Positions 18,337-26,985 of a stretch of 64,000 nucleotides of DNA are shown here, piece after piece; the first letter of the stretch is position 1; each line of letters begins with the position of its first letter. Position numbers and translations under genes: made by a program. Source of the DNA: Terriglobus tenax (lineage in GTDB: Bacteria; Acidobacteriota; Terriglobia; Terriglobales; Acidobacteriaceae); contig NZ_JAGSYA010000004.1 in assembly GCF_025685395.1 (NCBI RefSeq), positions 1,054,001 through 1,118,000 of the forward strand, in the 5' to 3' direction. Below the pieces are notes generated by a model that worked only from the letters and a program-made list of their open reading frames with translations, was not told where the DNA came from and made no database searches.

Positions 18337-19491
18337 ATGTCCCTGATTCCGGCATTTTCCCTCACCATGCGCCGTCCTTTTCGCCGTGTCGCCACCCTGT
18401 TGCTGGCAGCAGCCATCGGCGCTCCGTCTCTCCACGCCCAAAGCAGTTCGCCGATGCGCATCTATTTTGTGGACGTGGAGGGCGGCCAGGCCACTCTCTT
18501 TGTCCTGCCGGACCACACCTCGCTGATGGTGGATGCTGGCTTCCCCGGCAATGGCGGCCGCGACTCCCAGCGCATTGCCGAGACGGTGAAGAAAGCGGGA
18601 CTTTCGCGGATCGATTATCTTCTGACGACGCACTACCACCTGGATCACCTGGGCGGTCTGCAGGAGCTTCTCGCCCTTGTTCCGGTTGGAACGCTTATCG
18701 ACCACGGCCCGAACCACGAAACCGGGGTACCGGGAACAGTGCAGAACTTTCAGACCTACCAGGCCACGCTGCAGTCCGGAAAATACAAGCACATCACCGT
18801 CAAGCCCGGTGACAAGCTTCCCCTCCCCGGCGTTGACCTCACCTTTGTCAGCTCTGACGGCAAGGTGCTGGACCATTCGCTGCCCGGAGCAGGGCAAAAG
18901 AATGCCACCTGCGCCGCGCCTGACACGATGCCCGATGGACTGGATACGCCCGGGCAGGTAGAGAACGCCTACTCCGCCGGCTTTGAAATGAACTTCGGCA
19001 AACTGCGCATCCTTGACCTTGGCGACCTGACCTGGGACAAGGAACGGCCGCTGATGTGCCCCGTGAACAAGATCGGGCATATCAATCTGCTGGTCGTCTC
19101 CCACCATGGCTCCAAGCCAAGCTCGAGCCCGGTCCTGATCAATGGCATTGCTCCACAGGCAGCCATTATGGACAACGGTGAGACCAAGGGCGGCTTTGTG
19201 CGCGTGCTCGATACCATTCGCAACGCTCCGAACAAGCCTGATCTATGGCAGCTGCACTACGCCCTGGAAGGCGGAGACCAGCACAACACCGGCAAGGATA
19301 TGATTGCGAACCTGCTCTCCACCGAAGGCGAGGAAGCAGCCAAACAGCTGGCTGCGGGAAAGCCGCTTCCTGCTGTCACCTCGCACACGAAGGATGCCGG
19401 CAACATGATCACCGTCGAAGCCTATCCAGACGGCCGCTTCACCGTGACCAATGGCCGCAACGGCTTCGCTAAGAAATACAGCGCACGTTGA
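18337..19491 (+). CDS. Secreted metallo-beta-lactamase-fold hydrolase (ComEC-type MBL domain)
   Basis: The mature part begins MRIYFVDVEGGQATLFVL and contains the metal-binding motif THYHLDHLGG, a mid-domain LDLGDLTWDKE and a late SHHGS block. This set resembles the MBL domain of ComEC/Rec2-like proteins and secreted nucleases or hydrolases rather than true beta-lactamases. A signal peptide (RRPFRRVATLLLAAAIGAP, cleaved after LHAQ) predicts export. The start at 18337 (384 residues) is chosen for the GAAAGAAG 5 nt upstream; GTG 18322 and ATG 18367 are alternatives. A TTGACA box stands 81 bp upstream. No channel domain is attached, so it is not a DNA-uptake pore. The substrate is unknown. Confidence 0.82.
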   Translation: MSLIPAFSLTMRRPFRRVATLLLAAAIGAPSLHAQSSSPMRIYFVDVEGGQATLFVLPDHTSLMVDAGFPGNGGRDSQRIAETVKKAGLSRIDYLLTTHYHLDHLGGLQELLALVPVGTLIDHGPNHETGVPGTVQNFQTYQATLQSGKYKHITVKPGDKLPLPGVDLTFVSSDGKVLDHSLPGAGQKNATCAAPDTMPDGLDTPGQVENAYSAGFEMNFGKLRILDLGDLTWDKERPLMCPVNKIGHINLLVVSHHGSKPSSSPVLINGIAPQAAIMDNGETKGGFVRVLDTIRNAPNKPDLWQLHYALEGGDQHNTGKDMIANLLSTEGEEAAKQLAAGKPLPAVTSHTKDAGNMITVEAYPDGRFTVTNGRNGFAKKYSAR

Positions 19492-19579
19492 TGCCTCGAC
19501 GAATCGGCGTAAAAACCATTCAGCAAGCTTTAAGGTCGCTTTCGTAAGGTGGAACGAGGACTGCTAAAGTCTTCGTTCC

Positions 19580-20935
19580 ATGGGATTTAAATACTTCACA
19601 GTCAGAAACCTGAGGTCGTCTGCTTCCGTCTTGTCAGCAGCCATTCCCTTTCAGGTTCGTTTGTTGGAAACTGACTCTACCGTGTGTGTTTCTCCTTCAC
19701 TCCGCAGCCACCTGCTGCGGGGCATCGGTTTTTTATTGCTTGCTGCCTGCATCGCATCTCCGCTTCCAGCGCAGACCGCGACCGGGCTCTCACTGCATGA
19801 TGTGGTGCAGAAGGCGCTGGCCAGCCCGCAGGTCGCCGTTCTTGATTCCGAAATCGCACAGGTACAGGCGGGCATTCGCCAGGCGGGCCTCGGCCCCAAT
19901 CCCAAGCTCTATCTGAGCTCAGAAGACATCGCACCCTGGTCCAGAACATTTGACTTCGCCAATCAGACCGAGGATCTGGGATACATCGGCCAGACCATCG
20001 AGATTGCCGGCAAGCGCGGCAAGCGAGTGGATCTCGCCCGTGCGCGGCTTGACTTGAGCAAGGCAGACCGAACCCTCAAGGTCAATCAACTGATAGGCCG
20101 CGTCACGCTGGCCTACTGGACCGCCGTAAGCCAGCAACGGATCGTCAACCTGCTCAACGAGGATATCCACGCAGTCGACGAGATTGTGCGCTACAACAAG
20201 GAGCGTCTTGATGCGGGTGCGGCACGCGGCGTCGATCTCCTTCGCATGCAGATTGAACGGGACCGGCTTGCCATCACGCTTGAGACCGCCATGCGCGATG
20301 CCCGCCAGGCAAAGCTCGATCTCTTCAAGCAAGCAGGCATTGAGTCCTCTGATGCAGCCTTGATCGATCCCCTGGATGCCGTGCGCGAGATTCAGCCGGC
20401 AGATATCTCCGTCATCCTGGAACAGCGATCCGACATCCTTGCCGCCCGTGCTGCCGTACGAGCCGCCGAGGCCGATCTTCGCCTGCAGCGAGCCAACGCC
20501 ATCCCCGACCCCGACTTCTTCGGCGGCTACAAACGCAATACCGGCGACAACACCGCCTATGCAGGCCTGCAGATCTCGCTGCCCTTCCGCAACCGCAACC
20601 AGGGAGAGGTGGAGCGAGCGCGTGCCGCGGTTACGTCCGCACAGGCCCAACTGGCCGCCCTGGAACAGCAGACGAAGACCGAGGTCGAACAGGCTTACTC
20701 CGGCTACACCGCTCAGCGCGACATTGTGCAGAAGACCGTTCCGGACATGCGGCAACGCGCCAGAGTGAATCTGCAAACCATTACCGAGGCCTACCATCTG
20801 GGCGGAACAGACCTGCTCAGGCTCATCGATGCCCAGCGAACCGAGTTTGATGTGGAGGTCACCGCCGTACGTGCGATGGCTCAACTGCAGCAAGCCGCAA
20901 CCCAGCTTCTTCTGGCCTATGGAGTCCAGCCATGA
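19580..20935 (+). CDS. TolC/CzcC-family outer-membrane efflux protein
   Basis: This outer-membrane factor forms the trimeric exit duct of a tripartite efflux pump. The frame gives 451 residues from ATG 19580, but a GTG at 19682 would begin much closer to the signal peptide (SHLLRGIGFLLLAACIASPL, then PAQ), so the true start is uncertain. The mature part shows the two-fold repeated coiled-coil pattern of OEP domains (ALASPQVAVLDSEIAQVQAG; later ILAARAAVRAAEADLRLQRA and ARAAVTSAQAQLAALEQQ). Its stop codon overlaps the adaptor's ATG as ATGA. Together with the next two genes it makes a complete heavy-metal RND operon. No metal-sensing regulator gene is adjacent. Confidence 0.9.
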   Translation: MGFKYFTVRNLRSSASVLSAAIPFQVRLLETDSTVCVSPSLRSHLLRGIGFLLLAACIASPLPAQTATGLSLHDVVQKALASPQVAVLDSEIAQVQAGIRQAGLGPNPKLYLSSEDIAPWSRTFDFANQTEDLGYIGQTIEIAGKRGKRVDLARARLDLSKADRTLKVNQLIGRVTLAYWTAVSQQRIVNLLNEDIHAVDEIVRYNKERLDAGAARGVDLLRMQIERDRLAITLETAMRDARQAKLDLFKQAGIESSDAALIDPLDAVREIQPADISVILEQRSDILAARAAVRAAEADLRLQRANAIPDPDFFGGYKRNTGDNTAYAGLQISLPFRNRNQGEVERARAAVTSAQAQLAALEQQTKTEVEQAYSGYTAQRDIVQKTVPDMRQRARVNLQTITEAYHLGGTDLLRLIDAQRTEFDVEVTAVRAMAQLQQAATQLLLAYGVQP

Positions 20936-22170
20936 ACCGGAAATCTCTCCTGAGCCTGTGGGCCGTCATGCTTGTCCCGGCGCTTGGATGCCATTCGAAG
21001 TCTGAGAATGCCACAGCCAGCCAACAGGGTTCTGTCACAGGAATGCAGGCTGCGAGCGAGCCGAAGGCCTCAGTCCCTGCCGACTCCATCAAGATCGCGC
21101 GCCAGGACCAGTCCCGTGCCGGCATCCAGGTCGCGAGCGTTACTGTCCGCAGCGTTCCACAGGTGCTCACCGTCTCCGGGCAGGTCATTCTCGATGAGAA
21201 GCACACCAACCATATCGGCGCTCTGGCCGACGGACGTATCGAAAACGTCTCGGTGCTTCCCGGCGACCCGGTCCGCCGCGGACAAACCATGGCCAACCTG
21301 CACAGCCACACCGTGCATGAGACTGTAGCCGCCCTCACCCAGGCCTTCGCCAGCGCCGCCCGTCAGAAGAGCGCTGTCAGCTATGCCGAACAGGTGCGCG
21401 ACCGCTACACAAAGCTTTATTCCATCCAGGCAGCGTCGCTTGAAGAGAAGCAGAAGTCCGAGCAGGACCTTGCCTCTGCCCAGCGTGACCTGATCAGCGC
21501 CAATGCCACCGTGCAGGCGGAGCGCGAACATCTTGCTGAAATTCTGCAGGTAAGTCCGGAATGGCTGCAGCCCAATAACCTTCTCGAAAAAGAGCTGGTC
21601 CCAGTTCGCGCAGTCGCCGATGGAGTTGTGATCACGCGCAATATCACCCCGGGCCAGGTGGTGACCACGGGCGATGAACTCTTCGCTACCTCAAACCTCT
21701 CCACCGTCTGGGTGAGCGCAGCAGTCAGTGAAAAAGACGTCGCGAAGATGCATGTGGGCAGCAAAGCCATCGTAACCATGCAGGCGTCAGCGAATGTGCA
21801 ACTGCCAGGCACGGTCGCCATGATTGGCGACCTTGTCGATCCGCAGACACGCACCCTGCCTGTCCGCATCCAGGTGGCCAACCCCGGCACACAGCTACGG
21901 CCCGGCATGTTCGTCAGCTCCGCTATCTCTGAGCCCGAGGTACGCAATGCTATCTTTGTTCCGCAGAATGCGCTGCAGGACGTCAACGGCTTCCGTGTTG
22001 TCTTCGTCACGCCCGATGGAGTCTCCTTCCACGCCGCTCCCGTTACCGTCGGCACAAAGAGTGATGATCTTGTTGAGATCACTGATGGTCTAAAACCTGG
22101 CGACAAGGTCGTCACCAATGGCGCCTTCATGGTGAAGGGCGAACTGCTCAAAGGCTCCGTGGGAGACTGA
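20932..22170 (+). CDS. RND efflux periplasmic adaptor (CzcB/CusB-like)
   Basis: This 412-residue membrane-fusion protein links the inner-membrane pump to the outer-membrane channel. The N-terminus has a lipoprotein-type signal with PALGC at residues 17-21, so Cys21 is probably lipidated. A barrel/lipoyl half (HIGALADGRIENVSVLPGDPV), an alpha-hairpin (YAEQVRDRYTKLYSIQAASL) and a beta-barrel domain with TPGQVVTTGDELFATSNLS follow, and the end is LKPGDKVVTNGAFMVKGEL, all typical of HlyD/CzcB adaptors. It overlaps the channel gene by 4 bp and precedes the pump gene by 6 bp, so one mRNA is expected. No His-rich metal-binding tail is visible. Confidence 0.92.
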   Translation: MNRKSLLSLWAVMLVPALGCHSKSENATASQQGSVTGMQAASEPKASVPADSIKIARQDQSRAGIQVASVTVRSVPQVLTVSGQVILDEKHTNHIGALADGRIENVSVLPGDPVRRGQTMANLHSHTVHETVAALTQAFASAARQKSAVSYAEQVRDRYTKLYSIQAASLEEKQKSEQDLASAQRDLISANATVQAEREHLAEILQVSPEWLQPNNLLEKELVPVRAVADGVVITRNITPGQVVTTGDELFATSNLSTVWVSAAVSEKDVAKMHVGSKAIVTMQASANVQLPGTVAMIGDLVDPQTRTLPVRIQVANPGTQLRPGMFVSSAISEPEVRNAIFVPQNALQDVNGFRVVFVTPDGVSFHAAPVTVGTKSDDLVEITDGLKPGDKVVTNGAFMVKGELLKGSVGD

Positions 22171-22176
22171 CCCGGT

Positions 22177-25100
22177 ATGAACCGCGCATTGGACTTCCTT
22201 CTCGACAACCGTTGGCTGGTCATCGGCATTCTGCTTGCGCTGGTCGTGGGCGGTGTCGCGGTCATGCTCAACCTGCCGCTTGAGGCCTTTCCTGACCTGA
22301 CCAACAACCAGGTCGTTGTTACCGTCCAGTGCCCGGGCATGTCTCCGGTGGAAGTGGAACAGACCGTCACTTTCCCCATTGAGACCGCCCTGATGGGCAT
22401 GCCCAAGCTGCAGACCGTGCGCTCCACGTCGAAGCTCGAGCTTTCCATGGTCACCGTCATTTTTGACGACTCCATGGACAAGTATCTTGTCCGTCAACTC
22501 GTCTCAGAGCGCATGAACCAGGTGCAGTCGCGCCTGCCCATGGGGTTGCAGCCCACGCTGAACCCCATGTCCACGGCCTTTGGCGAGGTCTACCAGTACA
22601 CCATCCAGGCGCCCACGCAGTCCGTCATGGACCTGAAGACTCTGCAGGACTGGACCGTTCGCTACAGTCTTCTCTCCATTCCCGGTGTCAGCGAAGTGAA
22701 CTCCTGGGGCGGCGAGTCGAAGCAGTACACCATTGAAGTGGACCCCGCCGCGTTGCGTCAGTACAACCTCACCCTGCACGAGGTCGTCACCGCCGTCAGC
22801 GGCAACAACTCCAACTTTGGCGGCAGTTACATTGAGCACGCCGAGCAGCAGTACACCATCCGCGGCATTGGCCGCGCCAGCAACATGCAGGACCTCGGCA
22901 ACATCGTTGTCAGCTCGGTGAGCGGCACACCTATTCTGCTCAAGCAGGTGGCGAATATCGCCATCCGACCGCTGCTGCGGCACGGAGCTATTCTCCACGA
23001 TGCCAAGGGTGAGGCCGTCAGCGGCATGGTCATCATCCTCCGCGGCGAGAACGGTGAGCGCATCATCCGCGATGTGAAGAACAAGATCGCCAGCCTCAAA
23101 CTGCCGGACGGCGCTAAGATTATTCCCTTCTATGATCAGAGCGACGTCATCAATGCCACCACGCGCACGGTGGCCCATAACCTGATTGAAGCCGCGGCGC
23201 TGGTCATCGCCATTCTGTTGGTCTTCCTCGGCGACTGGCGCGCCGCACTCGTCGTCGCCGTCACCATTCCGCTCTCCTTGCTTTTCGGCTTCTTTGGCAT
23301 GTCGCTGTTCGGCATCTCGGTCAACCTGATGAGCCTTGGCGCCATTGACTTTGGCACCATCGTCGACGGCTCCGTGGTGATGGTGGAGAACTGCATGCAC
23401 CGGCTTGAAAGCGGCGACAGCAAACGGCCACTGCTTGAAGTCATCCGCGGAGCCGCACATGAAGTGGCACGCCCCATCATCTTCGGCGTTCTGATCATCA
23501 TCTCGGTCTACCTGCCCATCCTCACGCTGGAAAGCCTGGAGGGCCGCATGTTCCGGCCCATGGCGGTCACCGTGGTTGCGGCGCTGATTGGCTCTCTTTT
23601 GCTGGCGCTCCTGGTGGTGCCCACCATTTGCACGCTCGCCCTGCGCCATCGCGCACGCATCCTCAAAGATCGCCATGAGATCCAGCAGCGCTGGTTTGAA
23701 AAACTCAAGCTGCGCTATCTCCGCTCGCTTGCCGTGGCCGAACGCCACCGTCTGCCCATCTACATTGCCTCCGGCCTGCTGATCGTAGGAGCGATTGTCT
23801 CGCTCAAATTTATCGGGACGGAGTTCATGCCCACCCTCGATGAGGGTTCCATGATCATTACGTCGAAGAAGCTTCCCGGTATCTCTCTTACGGAGTCGAT
23901 CAAGATCGGCAAAGAGATTGAGCGCACCATCATGAGCTTTCCTGAGGTTGCAGGAGTCGTCACCAAGATGGGACGTCCTGATCTCGCAACCGAGGCCATG
24001 GGCGAGTATGAATCCGACTCCTACGTCACCTTCACTCCCGAGGCGCGCGACTTCAGTCCCACCAAAAAGGAAGAGTTCGCCAAGCGCGTCGAGGCGGAAC
24101 TTCAGAAGATCCCAGGCGTGACCTATGAGTTCACGCAACCCATGCAGATGCGCATGGACGAGACCATTACGGGCACACGTGGCGACGTGGCACTGAAGAT
24201 CTTCGGACCGAACCTAGATATTCTGGAACGCATGGCCCGGCAGGCACGGGACATCATTACCCGCGTCAACGGAGCCTCTGAGACGCAGATGGAGCTGATC
24301 TCCGGCGAAGCCGAACTCCAGATCGATATCGACCGCGCCGCCGCCGCTCGCTACGGCGTCAACGTCAGCGACGTGCAGGAGGTGATTGAGAACCTCTACG
24401 GCAGCCGCCAGGTCTCTGAACTGATTGAAGGCGAGCAGCGCTTCCCCATCGCCTTTCGTCTGCCCGCTGTCCTTCGTAACGATCCCGATCAGCTACGCGC
24501 CATGCAGTTCAAGACTCCCTCCGGCGCGCTGGTTCGCCTGGACCAGGTGGCGGAGATTCGCCAGGTGCGCGGCCCTATTATCATCAACCGCGAACAGGCC
24601 CACCGCCGCGCCGTCGTCATGTCCAACGTCAGCGGCCGCGACCTCGGCGGCTTTGTCGAAGATGCCAAGAAGGCCGTCGCCCAGAAGATGCAGCTTCCTG
24701 CGGGCTATCGCCTGGAGTGGGGTGGCCAGTATGAGAACCAGCAACGCGCACAGGCCCGTCTCGCGATCGTCTTCCCGCTCTCGGTACTTATCATCGCGGG
24801 CCTGCTGTATGCCACCTTCCACAATGTGCGGCAGACCCTGCTGATCCTGCTGATCGTGCCGCTGGCGCTGGTGGGCGGTATTGCCGCGCTCTGGATACGT
24901 GGCATCAACCTGAACCTTTCGGCCAGCGTCGGCTTCATTGCCCTGTTCGGCATCGCCGTACTCAATGGAGTCGTCATGGTCAGCCACATCAACGCGCTGC
25001 GGAAAACCGGCCTCAGCGAGATGGACGCGATCCACCATGGCGCTGCTGACCGCCTGCGTCCGGTACTCATCACAGCGCTAGTGGCAAGCCTCGGCTTCAT

Positions 25101-25284
25101 CCCGATGGCCATCTCCACCTCACGCGGAGCCGAGGTGCAGCGTCCGCTGGCGACGGTGGTCATCGGCGGCCTGTTTACGGCCACCGCGCTCACGCTCTAC
25201 GTGCTGCCACTGCTGTTCTCCGTCTTCTCCCCGAAAGATTCAGTTCCGACCGAGGAGTCGCGTGAGGCCGTGGCCAGCCACTAG
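22177..25284 (+). CDS. Heavy-metal RND efflux pump (CzcA/CusA family)
   Basis: The 1035-residue inner-membrane proton antiporter exports divalent metal ions through the partner proteins encoded upstream. It begins LDFLLDNRWLVIGILLALVV with the first transmembrane helix, contains the RND pore-domain motif DLTNNQVVVTVQCPGMSPVE, and in transmembrane helix 4 shows GAIDFGTIVDGSVVMVEN. The Asp/Asp/Glu residues of that helix match the Co/Zn/Cd branch (HME1) rather than the Cu/Ag CusA branch. The second half repeats the fold, ending with two TM bundles (VGFIALFGIAVLNGVVMVSH). Length is normal for the family. Its TAG overlaps the stop codon of the convergent gene in the four bases CTAG. Confidence 0.93.
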   Translation: MNRALDFLLDNRWLVIGILLALVVGGVAVMLNLPLEAFPDLTNNQVVVTVQCPGMSPVEVEQTVTFPIETALMGMPKLQTVRSTSKLELSMVTVIFDDSMDKYLVRQLVSERMNQVQSRLPMGLQPTLNPMSTAFGEVYQYTIQAPTQSVMDLKTLQDWTVRYSLLSIPGVSEVNSWGGESKQYTIEVDPAALRQYNLTLHEVVTAVSGNNSNFGGSYIEHAEQQYTIRGIGRASNMQDLGNIVVSSVSGTPILLKQVANIAIRPLLRHGAILHDAKGEAVSGMVIILRGENGERIIRDVKNKIASLKLPDGAKIIPFYDQSDVINATTRTVAHNLIEAAALVIAILLVFLGDWRAALVVAVTIPLSLLFGFFGMSLFGISVNLMSLGAIDFGTIVDGSVVMVENCMHRLESGDSKRPLLEVIRGAAHEVARPIIFGVLIIISVYLPILTLESLEGRMFRPMAVTVVAALIGSLLLALLVVPTICTLALRHRARILKDRHEIQQRWFEKLKLRYLRSLAVAERHRLPIYIASGLLIVGAIVSLKFIGTEFMPTLDEGSMIITSKKLPGISLTESIKIGKEIERTIMSFPEVAGVVTKMGRPDLATEAMGEYESDSYVTFTPEARDFSPTKKEEFAKRVEAELQKIPGVTYEFTQPMQMRMDETITGTRGDVALKIFGPNLDILERMARQARDIITRVNGASETQMELISGEAELQIDIDRAAAARYGVNVSDVQEVIENLYGSRQVSELIEGEQRFPIAFRLPAVLRNDPDQLRAMQFKTPSGALVRLDQVAEIRQVRGPIIINREQAHRRAVVMSNVSGRDLGGFVEDAKKAVAQKMQLPAGYRLEWGGQYENQQRAQARLAIVFPLSVLIIAGLLYATFHNVRQTLLILLIVPLALVGGIAALWIRGINLNLSASVGFIALFGIAVLNGVVMVSHINALRKTGLSEMDAIHHGAADRLRPVLITALVASLGFIPMAISTSRGAEVQRPLATVVIGGLFTATALTLYVLPLLFSVFSPKDSVPTEESREAVASH

Positions 25285-26165
25285 CCTTTAAAGGCCTTCA
25301 AGACCTCTTCGCGCGCGGTCTTCAACTCCGTCACGGCATCGCCCTGCGGATAGAACTCCATGGCAATGTAGCGGTTGTAGCCAAGCCGTGCCAGAGCGCG
25401 ATAAATCATCTCGTAGTTCATCTCTCCCGTGCCCGGATGATGCCGTCCGGGCACATCAGCGATGTGGACCAACCCTACCTGGTCAACGTTCTGCTCCAGT
25501 TTTTCAATCAGGTTCCCGGCGCCGCGCTGCTCGTGGTAGAAGTCATACAAAACCTTGATCCACGGGCTTCCAACCGCCCGCGTAATGGTAAAGGCATCGC
25601 TTACGGAGTTGATCGCGGCGCGTTTGTCCTCAAGCAGGTCAATCGGTTCCAGAAGAAGCTCCATCTTCTCCTTTGCCAGGATGTCGGCGGCGAACTTGAG
25701 ATTTTCGGTGATGCTGGCGATGCGCTGCTCCGGGCTTTGCCCTTCTATCCGCGGTCCGGAGGCATAGCCAAGCTGCGGGCAGCCCATTTCTTTTGCTACT
25801 GGAATTGCCTTCGCAAGTTGTTCGTTAATCGTATCTTTCGCTGCGGGATCGCTCAGCGTGACGCGGCCAGGAAACATAATGTCCAGGGTGATACCAAGAG
25901 ACTTTGCCAGCGCGGCCACACGTTTGCGCTCGGCGTCAGACCAGTTCATCCACTCAAGCACCAGCTCCGCTCCGGTGTAGCCGGCTTTTGCCACGATTTC
26001 AAGCCTTTGATCGATGGTCAACGGCTTAGGGAGAGCCCATAGCATGTAGGAAAACTTCGGCTGTGCCGATGCCGCCGCGAGCAAAGTGCGCGTCGCGAAG
26101 CTCGAAAGGATTCCTGCGGCACCCAGCTGGCAAAATTTCCGACGATCCATCCGGCTTATCTCCAT
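25281..26165 (-). CDS. Tat-exported sugar isomerase/epimerase (xylose-isomerase-like TIM barrel)
   Basis: This 294-residue AP-endonuclease-2/xylose-isomerase-like TIM barrel is annotated in other genomes as sugar phosphate isomerase/epimerase or hydroxypyruvate isomerase-like. A Tat signal (DRRKFCQLGAAGILSSF) directs it out of the cytoplasm, so a phosphorylated substrate is unlikely. Metal/substrate motifs are visible: YTGAELVLEW, ELLLEPIDLLEDKR, VLYDFYHEQ and VGLVHIADVPGRHHPGTGE, with the late Glu of YIAMEFYPQGD. It is divergent from a cytochrome c, quinoprotein and DUF1080 gene set, which fits a role on 3-keto or other oxidised sugars. It could start at either of two nearby Met codons, MEISRMDRR. 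Confidence 0.87.
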   Translation of the reverse strand: MEISRMDRRKFCQLGAAGILSSFATRTLLAAASAQPKFSYMLWALPKPLTIDQRLEIVAKAGYTGAELVLEWMNWSDAERKRVAALAKSLGITLDIMFPGRVTLSDPAAKDTINEQLAKAIPVAKEMGCPQLGYASGPRIEGQSPEQRIASITENLKFAADILAKEKMELLLEPIDLLEDKRAAINSVSDAFTITRAVGSPWIKVLYDFYHEQRGAGNLIEKLEQNVDQVGLVHIADVPGRHHPGTGEMNYEMIYRALARLGYNRYIAMEFYPQGDAVTELKTAREEVLKAFKG

Positions 26166-26202
26166 TCCTTATCGTGGTTCGGACAAAGTATAACTATGTG
26201 CG

Positions 26203-26985
26203 ATGAGATTTCGCCTCCTCGCCCGTCCTGAACTCCTCCTCGCTGCTGGGCTCTGTATGGCAACACCTGCCCTGGCGCAGTTTCCACGCTCAGTAATCGA
26301 CACTGCCGCGGCTGAACGCGGCAGAGCCATGTACGACAAGCAGTGCGCCCGCTGCCACGGCGACGACGTTCGCGGCACACAGGACGGCCCCGATCTTATC
26401 CGGTCGCTGCGCGTTCTGCATGACCGCCGCCAGAACCTGCATGGCGCAGAGCTTGCGCCCTATATGAAGGAAGCTCCGCACAAGGTCAGCCTCAATGCGA
26501 AGGAAGCCGCTGACCTGTCCAACTTCCTTTCGTTTTCGGTCAACAAGATCCTGCGCAGTGGCTATGACTCCGAGCCGAAGAATCTGTTGAGCGGCGATGC
26601 CAAGGCCGGCGAAGCCTACTTCAATGGAGCGGGCGGCTGCAGCAAGTGCCACTCCACCACAGGTGACCTGGCCGGTATCTCCAAACGCATGAGCGTGGCC
26701 GGACTGCAGCAGAAGTTCCTCTTCCCCAACTCGGGCTTCGGCAATAAGAAAAAGACCGAAGTTGAAGTCACCACCGGCGGACAGACCATTCCAGGGGAGT
26801 TGGTGCGCATCGACGACTTCACCGTGGCGCTGAAGGACAAGGATGGACGTTTCCGCTCCTTCAACCGCACCCCCACCGTGAAGGTGAAGACCACCGATCC
26901 CTATGCAGGCCACGCGGCACTGCTGGACCGCTACACCGATGCCGACATCCATAACCTGACCGCATACCTGGTGACGATTCCATGA
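26203..26985 (+). CDS. Periplasmic diheme cytochrome c
   Basis: The 260-residue c-type cytochrome has a signal peptide (ELLLAAGLCMATPALAQ) and two heme-attachment sites, CARCH at residues 48-52 and CSKCH at 146-150. The C-terminal half includes a beta segment VEVTTGGQTIPGELVRIDDF unlike simple class I cytochromes. Its stop codon overlaps the ATG of the quinoprotein gene as ATGA, which implies coupled expression and a role as electron acceptor of that dehydrogenase. Electrons would pass on to a terminal oxidase encoded elsewhere. The start 37 bp from the divergent isomerase gene leaves little room for promoters, so the two may share control elements. Confidence 0.9.
   Translation: MRFRLLARPELLLAAGLCMATPALAQFPRSVIDTAAAERGRAMYDKQCARCHGDDVRGTQDGPDLIRSLRVLHDRRQNLHGAELAPYMKEAPHKVSLNAKEAADLSNFLSFSVNKILRSGYDSEPKNLLSGDAKAGEAYFNGAGGCSKCHSTTGDLAGISKRMSVAGLQQKFLFPNSGFGNKKKTEVEVTTGGQTIPGELVRIDDFTVALKDKDGRFRSFNRTPTVKVKTTDPYAGHAALLDRYTDADIHNLTAYLVTIP

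Noticed and set aside
22504..24138. A 544-codon minus-strand frame opposite the RND pump gene
   Set aside because: The pump is unambiguous. The antisense protein is mostly Asp, Gly and His with no motif.
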